Assembly: GCA_964536805.1 (NCBI GenBank)
Contig: CAZHYQ010000016.1
Coordinates: 1 to 47,737 of the forward strand
From: Longilinea sp964536805
Lineage (GTDB): Bacteria; Chloroflexota; Anaerolineae; Anaerolineales; Anaerolineaceae
Length of the DNA: 47,737 nucleotides
Direction of reading: 5' to 3'
The notes beneath the pieces are model-generated. The model worked only from the letters and a program-made list of their open reading frames with translations, was not told where the DNA came from and did no database searches. Below, piece after piece: positions 8,624 to 16,945 of this stretch (positions are counted from its first letter, which is position 1; the number at the start of each line of letters is the position of its first letter). Made by a program: the position numbers and the translations under genes.

Positions 8624-10180
8624 ATGAACTTCAACGAATATATTGCTCCTTTACGAAAATGGTGGTGGTTGTTAGTCGCCGCAACTGTTGTGGCGGCCGT
8701 TGCCAGTTTGTTATATTCCTTTACCCAGCCCGATATTTATCAAGTGCGGACAACCTTAATGGTTGGAAATTCACTCAATGCAGCCAACCCAAATAGTGGT
8801 GAATTTTATCTTCAACAGCAGTTGGCGGGTATTTATGCCGATATCGCTTCCCGTGAACCCATCCGGCAGGCGACGATGAAAGCAGTAGGCCTTGATTTTT
8901 TGCCGGAATATACGGTCCGGGCAGTGCCTAACTCCACCCTGGTTGAAATTATTGTCAACGATACCAATCCGCAGCGTACCATGGTGGTTGCAAACGAATT
9001 AGCCAACCAGTTGATCACCAAAAGTTCGCCTGCACAAGGCGAAGATGCCAGTGTGCAGAAGTTTCTGACGGATCAATTATCCGTGGTTCAGGGTCAGATT
9101 GAAGAAACGCGTACAAAGTTGGAGGACCTTCAAGCTCAAGTTATAAAATTGACAAGTGCCCGGCAAATTTCGGACATGCAAGCTCAAATTCAATCATTAC
9201 GCACCAGCTTGAGCAGTTTACAAACCACTTATGCCGCGCTGCTTTCTAATACTCAAAGCGGAGCGACCAATGCTTTAACGATGATTGAACAGGCTGAACT
9301 GCCTTCAAAACCTGTCGGCCCGAATCGTATGATGATTGTCGTTTTGGCGTCTGTGGTTGGATTTGCTCTGGCCGTGGTGGCCACCTATGCCATTGAATTT
9401 CTGGACGATTCGGTTAAGGGAATCGAAGATGTCAAACGCATCCTGGAAATACCGGTGGTCGGCGAGGTGGGTGATTTTCCTCCAGGCAAGGATCCCTGGT
9501 CTTACGTAATTGAAGAACCGCGCTCGCCGGTAGCGCATGCTTTCAGGGTGATGCGCACGAACCTGGATTTGTTGGATCCCGAAACACCTATTCGTTCGAT
9601 ATTGATTACCAGTGCGGGCATATCGGAAGGAAAATCCACCATTTCCGCCAACCTGGCAGTGGTGATGTCGCAGGGCGAGCGCAGGGTGATTTGCGTGGAT
9701 GCCGATTTTCACCGGCCCATGCTGCACAACGCTGTCAGCATCGATAACGAACGTGGTTTCAGCGATGTATTCAAAGGTTCGATGAGCCTGCAGGATGTCC
9801 TGGTCCCCTGGAATTCAGGCAAGCTTAAATTAATCACTTCCGGCCTCATGCCCGCCAATCCATCGGAGCTGCTTGAATCGAAGAAAATGAATGAAATCCT
9901 TGCTTCGCTGGAAGCAATGACGGACGTGGTCATTTTGGATGGCCCCCCATTCTTCCTTTCGGATGCGTCGGCTTTAAGCACCAAGGTGGACTGCGTGGTA
10001 TTGGTGGTTCGCCCAGGCTATACGCGCAAAGATGCGTTGCGCGCCATGAAAGATGAGATCATCAAACTACGCCTCAAAAAAGTTGTTGTGGTGCTCAACC
10101 GCGTTCCCCGGCGGGAATCCTATTACAGCAAGCATTACCCTTACGACTACGAGAAAAAACCCGGGAAAACGAAGGCTTGA
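8624..10180 (+). CDS. Wzz chain-length regulator fused to BY-type tyrosine kinase
   Basis: A 518-residue polysaccharide co-polymerase. Residues 1-230 are a Wzz domain: a cytoplasmic 'MNFNEYIAPLRKWWWLL' start, a first membrane helix, a periplasmic part with a coiled-coil stretch around 145-200, and a second membrane helix near residue 235-255 after a Pro-rich turn ('ELPSKPVGPN'). The rest is a bacterial tyrosine kinase: Walker A 'SEGKST' (Lys337), Walker A' 'VICVDADFHRP' and Walker B 'VVILDGPP'. The C-terminal tail 'RRESYYSKHYPYDYEK' holds five Tyr, the expected autophosphorylation cluster. It controls chain length and export of the polymer made by the preceding genes. Start ATG 8624 was chosen over an in-frame TTG at 8600 because it matches the Wzz N-terminus. 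Confidence 0.93.
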   Translation: MNFNEYIAPLRKWWWLLVAATVVAAVASLLYSFTQPDIYQVRTTLMVGNSLNAANPNSGEFYLQQQLAGIYADIASREPIRQATMKAVGLDFLPEYTVRAVPNSTLVEIIVNDTNPQRTMVVANELANQLITKSSPAQGEDASVQKFLTDQLSVVQGQIEETRTKLEDLQAQVIKLTSARQISDMQAQIQSLRTSLSSLQTTYAALLSNTQSGATNALTMIEQAELPSKPVGPNRMMIVVLASVVGFALAVVATYAIEFLDDSVKGIEDVKRILEIPVVGEVGDFPPGKDPWSYVIEEPRSPVAHAFRVMRTNLDLLDPETPIRSILITSAGISEGKSTISANLAVVMSQGERRVICVDADFHRPMLHNAVSIDNERGFSDVFKGSMSLQDVLVPWNSGKLKLITSGLMPANPSELLESKKMNEILASLEAMTDVVILDGPPFFLSDASALSTKVDCVVLVVRPGYTRKDALRAMKDEIIKLRLKKVVVVLNRVPRRESYYSKHYPYDYEKKPGKTKA

Positions 10181-10246
10181 GGTTTCTTTTTGTTAAGGAA
10201 CCTGCCGTTTGACAGGGCAAAGGCATGCTGATATAAACCGGGGAGT

Positions 10247-11734
10247 ATGAAAAAACTCTATATCGGATTAATTCTGCTGATCATGCTGGCTTTGCCCGCA
10301 CAATTTATAAAAGTACAGGCTGCGCGGGAGGGGAAACCTTCCCGCGATCGTTTTATGGCCCAATCGGGCGGTGATACCACCATCTATTTGCCGCTCATTT
10401 CTGGTTCGCAACCCGCAAGTATAAATGCGAGCGGTTTCCGCCAGAATGCGCGCTTCCTGCCGGATGGAACCTGGTTAATGCCATCCAGTATTTTTTGGTT
10501 TGGCAAGGTCAGCCCGACTGAAAACTATGTGGATGTTCGGACAGGCTACAGCGACACGGCATTGCTTTTTTCGGTCGAAGTTTTTGACCGCTTCTTATGG
10601 TACGACACCACGCCTACGGTCGCAGAATTAACCCAGTATGACGCCATCAGCATTTATTTACGTCCTATGGGTGTGAGTGGCAGCGTTCCGGACGCTAGCT
10701 CTTACCGCCTTGTTGCCCAAAGCCACTTTGATTGGGTCAATGGTGCTTTCCAGGCCGCTTACCGCGGGGATGGCACCCAATGGACTCCAGCGGATGTTCC
10801 CTTCAATGTTGTGGTCGGGTATGAGGGAGAGGGCGGTTATAACCAGACCCGCACCCCAAATATGGGTTGGCTGATGACCATAAAGATCCCCTATACCAGC
10901 CTGGGGTTGGCGGGAAAGCCAGCGGACGGCACCACCTGGGCCATGGCGGTTACTTTACACGACCGCGATGATTCAAACGGGCCGCTGCCTGTTAAAAACT
11001 GGCCGCCCAACATGGATGGATCGCAGCCTGCCACCTGGGCGGAACTCGGATTTGGTCTGCCGAGTTATACAGCACCAGCCAGCCAAAACAATACCAGCAT
11101 GTACATTCGCCAGGGGCTCAACGCGACGAGCGTACCAGATGCCAGCGTTGGAGGCAGCACCATTTGCGGCGAGATCACCAAGCCCGATTTCTTTGGCCTA
11201 TGGGGCGATAAGACCGAGTCGGCGTACGCACAGTATACGGTCAATAATTCCCAGGTAAATATTCAAAACCAGGCAAACGTGGCCGACTGGCCGTGTTATG
11301 CCAAGTATTACGTTACCTTTCCGCTGGATGCTTTACCTGCTGGAAAAGTCATCACCTCGGCAAAACTGGTGATGCACATGTTTGGGGGTTCCGATCCCAC
11401 CCAAGCCCAGTATTCCTTGATCCACGTCATGACAGCCAGTGCAGACTGGAACGAAAGCACGATTACATGGAATAATGCCCCCCTGGCAGCAGAAAACTTT
11501 GCTGCTACCTATGTGGATCCGCTGCCGGGTTTCGGCGGCGACCTGGGCGTGGCAAAGGAATGGATAATCTCCGCTGCCGCGGCGAGAGCCTATCAGGCTG
11601 GCGAACCGTTGAGGTTGGTCCTTTACTCTTCTGATCTCATGAAACACAGCGGCAAGTATTTTTATTCATCGAGCTACAGCATTCCCGAAGCCCGCCCCAC
11701 GCTGATTATTACTTACGGCGACCCGGTGCGATAA
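10247..11734 (+). CDS. secreted DNRLRE-domain protein with N-terminal CBM9-like region
   Basis: A 495-residue exported protein. The signal peptide is residues 1-25 ('MKKLYIGLILLIMLALPAQF'). After it comes 'TTIYLPLISG' (about 43-52), a form of the YLPL peptide frequent in Chloroflexota secreted proteins. Residues 60-270 look like an all-beta carbohydrate-binding domain of CBM9/DOMON type ('ENYVDVRTGYSDTALLFSV'). Residues 280-495 match a DNRLRE/CBM96-type domain: 'ITSAKLVMHMFGG' followed by 'ASADWNESTITWNNAP', the hallmark of that domain. No catalytic motif is visible. It follows the tyrosine-kinase gene by 66 bases, so it may bind or anchor the polysaccharide on the cell surface; that is inference. 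A strong terminator follows. Confidence 0.8.
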   Translation: MKKLYIGLILLIMLALPAQFIKVQAAREGKPSRDRFMAQSGGDTTIYLPLISGSQPASINASGFRQNARFLPDGTWLMPSSIFWFGKVSPTENYVDVRTGYSDTALLFSVEVFDRFLWYDTTPTVAELTQYDAISIYLRPMGVSGSVPDASSYRLVAQSHFDWVNGAFQAAYRGDGTQWTPADVPFNVVVGYEGEGGYNQTRTPNMGWLMTIKIPYTSLGLAGKPADGTTWAMAVTLHDRDDSNGPLPVKNWPPNMDGSQPATWAELGFGLPSYTAPASQNNTSMYIRQGLNATSVPDASVGGSTICGEITKPDFFGLWGDKTESAYAQYTVNNSQVNIQNQANVADWPCYAKYYVTFPLDALPAGKVITSAKLVMHMFGGSDPTQAQYSLIHVMTASADWNESTITWNNAPLAAENFAATYVDPLPGFGGDLGVAKEWIISAAAARAYQAGEPLRLVLYSSDLMKHSGKYFYSSSYSIPEARPTLIITYGDPVR

Positions 11735-11760
11735 CTTTAGAAAATCTGCTCAATCATTAA

Positions 11761-11800
11761 CAACCGCGGATGGAAATAAATCCATCCGCGGTTGTGTTTT
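11761..11800. terminator. bidirectional intrinsic terminator
   Basis: A perfect 14-bp inverted repeat (11761-11774 with 11781-11794) and a 6-base loop, followed by 'tgttttattt' on the + strand and preceded by an A-rich run that serves the - strand. It lies between the convergent DNRLRE gene and the O-antigen ligase gene and can end both transcripts. Confidence 0.9.
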
Positions 11801-11808
11801 ATTTCCAG

Positions 11809-13476
11809 CTAATTACCTTTTTGGATCAGGTTTTTTAGCGTCTCAATCATTGTTCGGGTTGCTTCCTGGCCGGGAATCATTTGATCCAGTAATTGATACG
11901 CATACAACGCGGTCTGGTAATTGTGAAAATCGTTGTACTGTTGCCAGGCCAATCCCTGTAATTCATCAGAAATATTGGGTAGGCCAGTGAGCAATTCGGC
12001 CGCACGATCAATGTTTCCGTTCCACAGATAAGCCAGGCCCAATCCTTTTCGTGCGCCAATGTGATCAGGTGCAGTCTGGTGGGCTTTTTCGAGCCGTGGG
12101 ATGGCCTCGGCATAGCGGTTCTCGGATAAGAGCAGCAATCCGTAGCGCCGGTTGATCGGAAGGCTGGCCGGGTTGATGGATAAGGCCTTGATAAAGAGGG
12201 CCTCGCTCTCGTTGCGCATAGCCGATTGCTGATCCTGGGAAAGGGCAGGGTCGAGATCGGCACGGGTTTGCAGCAGGCCGGCGCGGTTGGCATTCCAGGC
12301 GGCTGCCGGCGGCCAGATAACCGTCGTAACGATGATCAAGAAGACCGCCGTTACAGCGCCCGGGACCAACCATCGCAATCGCGGTTTCATCAGGGGTTGT
12401 TCGCCAAGTAAACGGGCGGTGCACAGCCCCAGCAAGAAGAAAAAGGGCAGCCAGGTCCACAAGGAGGGATACTGCCTTGCATCGCTCAAACCGTGCAATA
12501 ATATGGCGGTCAAACCGGCGCACACCGACTGAAAACGCAGATCAGTTTTGAAAGCGGGATTCCGAAGAATCGAGGCATACAGCGAGGCAGACAGCCAAAC
12601 GAAGGCTGTGGCACCGAGGAGACCTTGCTGCAGCCAGACCTCGAGCAGCAGGTTATGGGAGTAGTACAAGAAGGGTACTGCCAGCAGCAGTTCGTAGCGT
12701 GAATAGGTCATGGCAAAGGCATTGCCAAGCCCGATACCAGTAAAAGGCTGTTCGGTCAACAAAGCCAGGCTGTGACGGTAGACTTCCAGACGGTCAGGGC
12801 GGATAAAAAGCGCGCCTGCCAGGCTGCCAATGATCGGTATGTCTGAAATGGTTGATAGGTCGCCGCGAACCAAAACGAACAGGACCATCCCCATCATTCC
12901 CGCAGCGGCGGCAATGGCCAGAAAGCGGGCAGGCTTCCAATGCAGGGCAGCCCAAAGCAAAGCCGCCCCCAGCACGCCCAACCAGGCACCCCGCGATGCC
13001 GAGAAGATCAAACCAGCGGCAATGATGCCGCACAGAACCCAATACAAAATTCGCCAGGGCCGGCGTTTTTCCAACAACGCCAACCCGATGGCGGCAAACA
13101 GGCTGCCTTCCAGGAAAGTTCCCAGGCTGTTGGGTACCGGCTGCCAAAATGGAAATGCCGGCAGGAAGGAAGCAATCCATTTGGCCAGCCGGTCGATCAC
13201 TCCGACTTTTTCTTCGTAGGCAATGTGCCCGGCCTGGGTAATAAAGTACAACGCCACCAGCGCAGATAATCCGGCCAGCGTTGCTGCGAATCCATCCCAA
13301 CGCCGCTCGCTGTTTATCACGCGCGAGATGAAAAGATAAAGCAAGACCTTACCAGTCAGGGCAATCAGCGTGTTTTGACCAGCCGCCCGATCAAAGGCTA
13401 CAAAGAGACCCAGCACCGCGCTGAACCAGAACACCAGCACCGGCAGGTCGAACGGCGCCAGGCGCATGCGTTTCAT
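11809..13476 (-). CDS. O-antigen ligase-like membrane protein with C-terminal TPR repeats
   Basis: A 555-residue protein with about ten membrane segments in residues 1-395 and a soluble C-terminus. The ligase/Wzy_C signature is present: 'LTEQPFTGIGLGNAFAMTYS' near residue 245 and 'YSHNLLLEVWLQQGLLGAT' near 280 (the HN-L-E-GLLG element). From about residue 430, tetratricopeptide-like helical pairs occur ('SLPINRRYGLLLLSENRYAEA', 'GARKGLGLAYLWNGNIDRA'). Members with TPRs ligate glycans to lipids or proteins. The ATG at 13476 overlaps the upstream gene's stop as ATGA, so this start is preferred to one twelve codons earlier. It is transcribed toward the glycan cluster, so it is a separate unit, possibly a general glycosylation ligase. 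Confidence 0.8.
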   Translation of the reverse strand: MKRMRLAPFDLPVLVFWFSAVLGLFVAFDRAAGQNTLIALTGKVLLYLFISRVINSERRWDGFAATLAGLSALVALYFITQAGHIAYEEKVGVIDRLAKWIASFLPAFPFWQPVPNSLGTFLEGSLFAAIGLALLEKRRPWRILYWVLCGIIAAGLIFSASRGAWLGVLGAALLWAALHWKPARFLAIAAAAGMMGMVLFVLVRGDLSTISDIPIIGSLAGALFIRPDRLEVYRHSLALLTEQPFTGIGLGNAFAMTYSRYELLLAVPFLYYSHNLLLEVWLQQGLLGATAFVWLSASLYASILRNPAFKTDLRFQSVCAGLTAILLHGLSDARQYPSLWTWLPFFFLLGLCTARLLGEQPLMKPRLRWLVPGAVTAVFLIIVTTVIWPPAAAWNANRAGLLQTRADLDPALSQDQQSAMRNESEALFIKALSINPASLPINRRYGLLLLSENRYAEAIPRLEKAHQTAPDHIGARKGLGLAYLWNGNIDRAAELLTGLPNISDELQGLAWQQYNDFHNYQTALYAYQLLDQMIPGQEATRTMIETLKNLIQKGN

Positions 13477-14051
13477 GGCCTGGCCCCCGTGTTTCGGATG
13501 GCTTCCCTGCATTGTTCGATTTGCTGATTGACTTGATTCCGTTGACGAACCAGCAGAAAGGTGCGGACCAGTGTATAGAGAAAAGCAGCCCCGCCCAGCA
13601 CCATCACGGTAAGCGGGAGATAACGAATCCAGCCTGAATCGGGTGGAAAGATAAGCCAGCGTTGGAGAAAGTAACCCAAACCGGTTACCAGCAGACTGAT
13701 GAAGATAGCCCGCCCGCGCGCCTGAATGGCTTGTAAAACCTGTCCCAGCTCAGCCAGAAGCCCGGGCAGCGCTTGCGCCGAGAGGGATATGCTGCTGGCG
13801 GATTGCAGGGTCTTCAGGTCGGAATTCAACTGATCGATGTTGTCCTGCAGTTTCTTCAACCAGTCGGGATGATCGCGAAGCCGGTGAGTGGCGCCGCAAT
13901 AAGAGCAAGTGTAGGTATCCTGTCCTGAAGCCTGCAGTGTACCGCCGCAATTCGGACAGTTCAGGGTTATTAATGGGTCGGGCAATTGTGCACCAATCTG
14001 TTTTCTGAAGCAATGGATCCTGAATCGGAATCGGTTGGTTCGTTTATCCAA
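13473..14051 (-). CDS. zinc-ribbon membrane protein with coiled coil
   Basis: A 192-residue protein of unknown function. Near residue 31 there is a zinc ribbon ('CPNCGGTLQ' and 'CSYCGATHRL', i.e. CxxC-x(n)-CxxC). A helical coiled-coil stretch follows (about 65-110, 'LKKLQDNIDQLNSDLKTLQ'), then two membrane helices around 120-165 and a basic tail. The first start codon is TTG at 14051. A TTG near 13985 would begin just before the zinc ribbon and may be the true start, because the first 22 residues look unlike coding sequence. It is translationally coupled (ATGA) to the O-antigen ligase behind it, so it may regulate or assemble with that protein; this is inference. Confidence 0.65.
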   Translation of the reverse strand: MDKRTNRFRFRIHCFRKQIGAQLPDPLITLNCPNCGGTLQASGQDTYTCSYCGATHRLRDHPDWLKKLQDNIDQLNSDLKTLQSASSISLSAQALPGLLAELGQVLQAIQARGRAIFISLLVTGLGYFLQRWLIFPPDSGWIRYLPLTVMVLGGAAFLYTLVRTFLLVRQRNQVNQQIEQCREAIRNTGARP

Positions 14052-14135
14052 AAGCTTCCTATAATATTAATATACATCCGTTGTATTTAAGATTTTAACC
14101 CGGTTTTCGAAACAGGAACAGCAGCGGGAGGAAAT

Positions 14136-15149
14136 ATGTCCAAAAAGGAAAAGAACGGACACAAGACTCATTCGAATGGAAAACACGCCAAGGTTGAAAA
14201 GCCGGTTAATGGCGAAAAAGGAAGCAAAGTCGCCAAAGCGGTAAAGGGCGAGAAGCAGCCGGAACCTGCAAAAGTTCAACCTGCGGTTGAAAGCATACCG
14301 ATGGCTGTGCACATGAGCACCCCGGTGGCGCCGGAGGAGCAAATTCACGTCACCAAAAAATCCTACGATAAAGAGCTGGCCCATTTGCAAGTTGAACTGG
14401 TGAAGCTGCAGGAATGGGTACGAGCCAAAGGTTTGAAGGTGGTGGTGATTTTCGAAGGGCGCGATGCAGCCGGGAAGGGCGGCACCATCAAGCGCATCAC
14501 CGAAAGCCTGAACCCGCGCGTTTGCCGGGTTGCGGCGCTGCCGACGCCCACCGAGCGCGAAAAGACGCAATGGTATTTTCAGCGCTACGCGGCGCATTTG
14601 CCGGCTGCTGGAGAAATCGTGCTTTTCGACCGGAGCTGGTACAACCGCGCCGGCGTGGAACGGGTGATGGGCTTTTGCACCGAGGATGAATACCGCGAAT
14701 TTCTACGATCGGTGCCCGAATTCGAACGCATGCTGGTGCGGTCCGGCATCATCCTGATCAAGTACTGGTTCTCAGTCAGCGACAAGGAACAGGAGCGGCG
14801 GTTTCAAGCGCGCATCAACGACCCGACCAAACGCTGGAAACTCAGCCCGATGGATCTGCAATCGCGGTCGCGCTGGGTGGAATATTCCAAAGCCAAGGAT
14901 GAGATGTTTGCCCACACCGATATCAAACAGGCGCCCTGGTATGTGGTGAACGCCGACCAGAAAATGTGCGCCCGCCTGAATTGTATCCGCCACCTGCTCA
15001 GCCTGATCCCATATGAAGATTTGACGCCGGAACCGATCGTGTTGCCTCCGCGCCAGGCTGACCAGGGCTATGTGCGCCCGCCCATTACTGACCAGACTTT
15101 TGTCCCCCTGGTTTACCTGCCAGACGAGAAGATTGAAGACAAAAGCTGA
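14136..15149 (+). CDS. ppk2: polyphosphate kinase 2
   Basis: A 337-residue PPK2-family kinase, cytoplasmic, moving phosphate between polyphosphate and nucleotides (typically ADP/GDP to the triphosphate). The Walker A motif is 'GRDAAGKGG' (108-116, Lys114), followed by 'RVAALPTPTEREKTQWYFQRY', where the lid begins, and 'EIVLFDRSWYNRAGVERVMGF', the Walker B and substrate loop. The length beyond residue 70 fits single-domain class I PPK2. The first 60 residues are an unusual Lys/Glu-rich extension, likely disordered. The ATG at 14136 follows 'gggaggaaat', a good ribosome site. It stands alone; nucleotide preference among PPK2 classes cannot be fixed here. Confidence 0.95.
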   Translation: MSKKEKNGHKTHSNGKHAKVEKPVNGEKGSKVAKAVKGEKQPEPAKVQPAVESIPMAVHMSTPVAPEEQIHVTKKSYDKELAHLQVELVKLQEWVRAKGLKVVVIFEGRDAAGKGGTIKRITESLNPRVCRVAALPTPTEREKTQWYFQRYAAHLPAAGEIVLFDRSWYNRAGVERVMGFCTEDEYREFLRSVPEFERMLVRSGIILIKYWFSVSDKEQERRFQARINDPTKRWKLSPMDLQSRSRWVEYSKAKDEMFAHTDIKQAPWYVVNADQKMCARLNCIRHLLSLIPYEDLTPEPIVLPPRQADQGYVRPPITDQTFVPLVYLPDEKIEDKS

Positions 15150-15167
15150 AGGTCTGCAATTCCTTTG

Positions 15168-15257
15168 CCAAATCTTTCGGATAACAACGGCGCGTGCGCT
15201 TGACAGCGGCGCGCCGTTTCTTTTTGTCCATCCTGGCGGCCGAGGCGGTGACGCTGG
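15168..15257 (-). pseudogene. decayed copy of the 3' end of arfB
   Basis: These 90 bases align without gaps to 16951-17040, the C-terminal coding end of the intact arfB downstream, with eight differences. Most differences fall in the part that encodes the last residues: the intact gene reads RTRRYNPEDWE-stop, while this copy reads RTRRCYPKDLA and runs on without the stop. Similarity ends abruptly at 15257. It is a remnant of a duplication or of a former arfB location directly convergent with ppk2. The secreted propeller gene lies between the two copies. Not a functional gene. Confidence 0.85.
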
Positions 15258-15307
15258 AATGGAATTATTGTGTGATAGTCAGTTAAAAGGATGAGAAAAA
15301 ATGGGGC

Positions 15308-15336
15308 TTGTATTTTATTAGGATATTATCTATATT
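15308..15336 (+). promoter_or_regulatory. possible sigma-70 promoter for the repeat-protein gene
   Basis: In an AT-rich stretch, 'ttgtat' (15308-15313) and 'tatatt' (15331-15336) are separated by 17 bases, about 40 bases before the start codon at 15376. Spacing is ideal but both hexamers are only near consensus, and AT-rich DNA gives such matches by chance. Confidence 0.4.
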
Positions 15337-15375
15337 AATAGTACAAATATTTGTTATAAAATAAGGATTTTGACC

Positions 15376-16788
15376 ATGGCTGGCATCAAACCTAATTCGA
15401 GTGTGTTTACGCGGATTCTTTTCCTGCTCATTCTGATCATTCCTCAAGGAATGCATTCGACCAGTTTGCCGGTCAGGGCGTCTGCTCTACCTGCAAACGT
15501 ACCGCTTGAACGTTTACTCAACCCGGATGGGACGCTTAACCTCAATAGCGGCTTTCAAGGGCAGCTGGATTTGCACGGGTGGGATGTCAGGCTGGATTCT
15601 AAACGAGGTCCAATTCTTTCACCTGACAGCCAATCAATACAAAGCCCGGTCAGTAAGGCAAAGTCTGGATCAGTAACCCCGGCACAGTCACTCGGTTGGA
15701 TTCCGCTTTTACACAATCCGATGGTTGGCGGGGTTAATGCGATCAGCATCATCGGTAATGATTTGTATATCGGCGGCAATTTCACATTCATTCCTGACGG
15801 CGGCACGACCAATCTAAACCATATTGCCAAATACAGCGGCGGAGTCTGGTCGGCCCTGGCAAACAATGGGTTAAATTCCACTGTCTATGCGTTGGCAGTC
15901 ATTGGAACTGATTTATATGTTGGCGGTTCATTCAATGCAACCGACGATGGCACGATCACCAATTTAAGTAACATTGCCAGGTACGACACGGTCGGTCAAA
16001 CATGGTCAACCCTGCCGCACTTAGGCGTAGATGGATTTGATGTGTTTGCGCTTGCCGTCATTGGGAGCGATTTGTATGTGGGCGGTAATTTTTCTGCGAC
16101 TGCTGACGGCCAGGTCACGAATCTGCATGGAATAGCGAAATATAGCGGCGGCGTGTGGTCACCCCTGTCACATAAGGGATTGGAAGGTGAAGTGCACGCA
16201 TTGGCGGTCAGCGGGACAAATTTATTTGTGGGGGGTAGTTTTGCCGAGACTTATGATATTCAAGTAACAAATTTGAATAACATCGCTTTATACAGCGGTG
16301 GTGCGTGGTCGGCTTTGGCGAATACCGGGTTGGATAATGTGGTAAATGCACTGGCGGTCAATGGAAGTGATTTGTACGTGGGGGGCGTGTTCACCATGAC
16401 AAAAGATGGCGTTGTGACCAATCTGCACCATATTGCCAAATATGGCAGTGGTGGTTGGTCAGCTTTGCAGCATAATGGGGTGAATGGCCTCACTGTACGC
16501 GCACTGGCGATTGACGGGAGTGTTCTGTATATTGGTGGAAGTTTCTCCGCGACTTTCGACAATGTGGTTACGAACTTGAATAATATCGCCAGTTACAACA
16601 CCTCAAATGGGACATGGTCTGCGTTGCCAAATAGAGGTTTAAGTGACGAAGTCGATGCTTTGGTGCCAGCGGGTGGCGATTTGTTTGTTGGTGGATCATT
16701 TGGTGGAACTGGCGATGGGCAATACACCGGACAAATTGTCAAGCTTGGTGCCCTGAGCTATCTCTTCATACCCTTGGTTCAGAAATAG
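15376..16788 (+). CDS. secreted seven-repeat protein, predicted seven-bladed beta-propeller
   Basis: A 470-residue exported protein of unknown function. Residues 1-37 form a signal peptide. From about residue 118 to the end, seven copies of a 45-48-residue unit occur. Each contains a segment like 'ALAVIGTDLYVGGSF', then 'TNLxNIAxY' and 'GxWSALxxxGL'. Seven four-strand units are the number expected for a closed seven-bladed propeller. The C-terminus 'YLFIPLVQK' matches the YLPLV-type tail common in Chloroflexota secreted proteins. The ATG at 15376 ('aagga' about 8 bases upstream) is preferred to a TTG two codons earlier. The gene stands alone between a decayed and an intact arfB end. Likely surface-located, perhaps for binding; no catalytic residues are recognised. 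Confidence 0.75.
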   Translation: MAGIKPNSSVFTRILFLLILIIPQGMHSTSLPVRASALPANVPLERLLNPDGTLNLNSGFQGQLDLHGWDVRLDSKRGPILSPDSQSIQSPVSKAKSGSVTPAQSLGWIPLLHNPMVGGVNAISIIGNDLYIGGNFTFIPDGGTTNLNHIAKYSGGVWSALANNGLNSTVYALAVIGTDLYVGGSFNATDDGTITNLSNIARYDTVGQTWSTLPHLGVDGFDVFALAVIGSDLYVGGNFSATADGQVTNLHGIAKYSGGVWSPLSHKGLEGEVHALAVSGTNLFVGGSFAETYDIQVTNLNNIALYSGGAWSALANTGLDNVVNALAVNGSDLYVGGVFTMTKDGVVTNLHHIAKYGSGGWSALQHNGVNGLTVRALAIDGSVLYIGGSFSATFDNVVTNLNNIASYNTSNGTWSALPNRGLSDEVDALVPAGGDLFVGGSFGGTGDGQYTGQIVKLGALSYLFIPLVQK

Positions 16789-16945
16789 CAAATGTCCCTT
16801 CAGATAACCCGCCATCTCATCGGGATACCATAAAAAACGCCCCAGAGCATATTGGCAGGCAAAACCGGTTTACACTCCACCATCCGGTGAAAAAGAGGGC
16901 TGTCCGCCGGCATCCAAGGAATTCGGTGCACAGGAATAAATAAAC

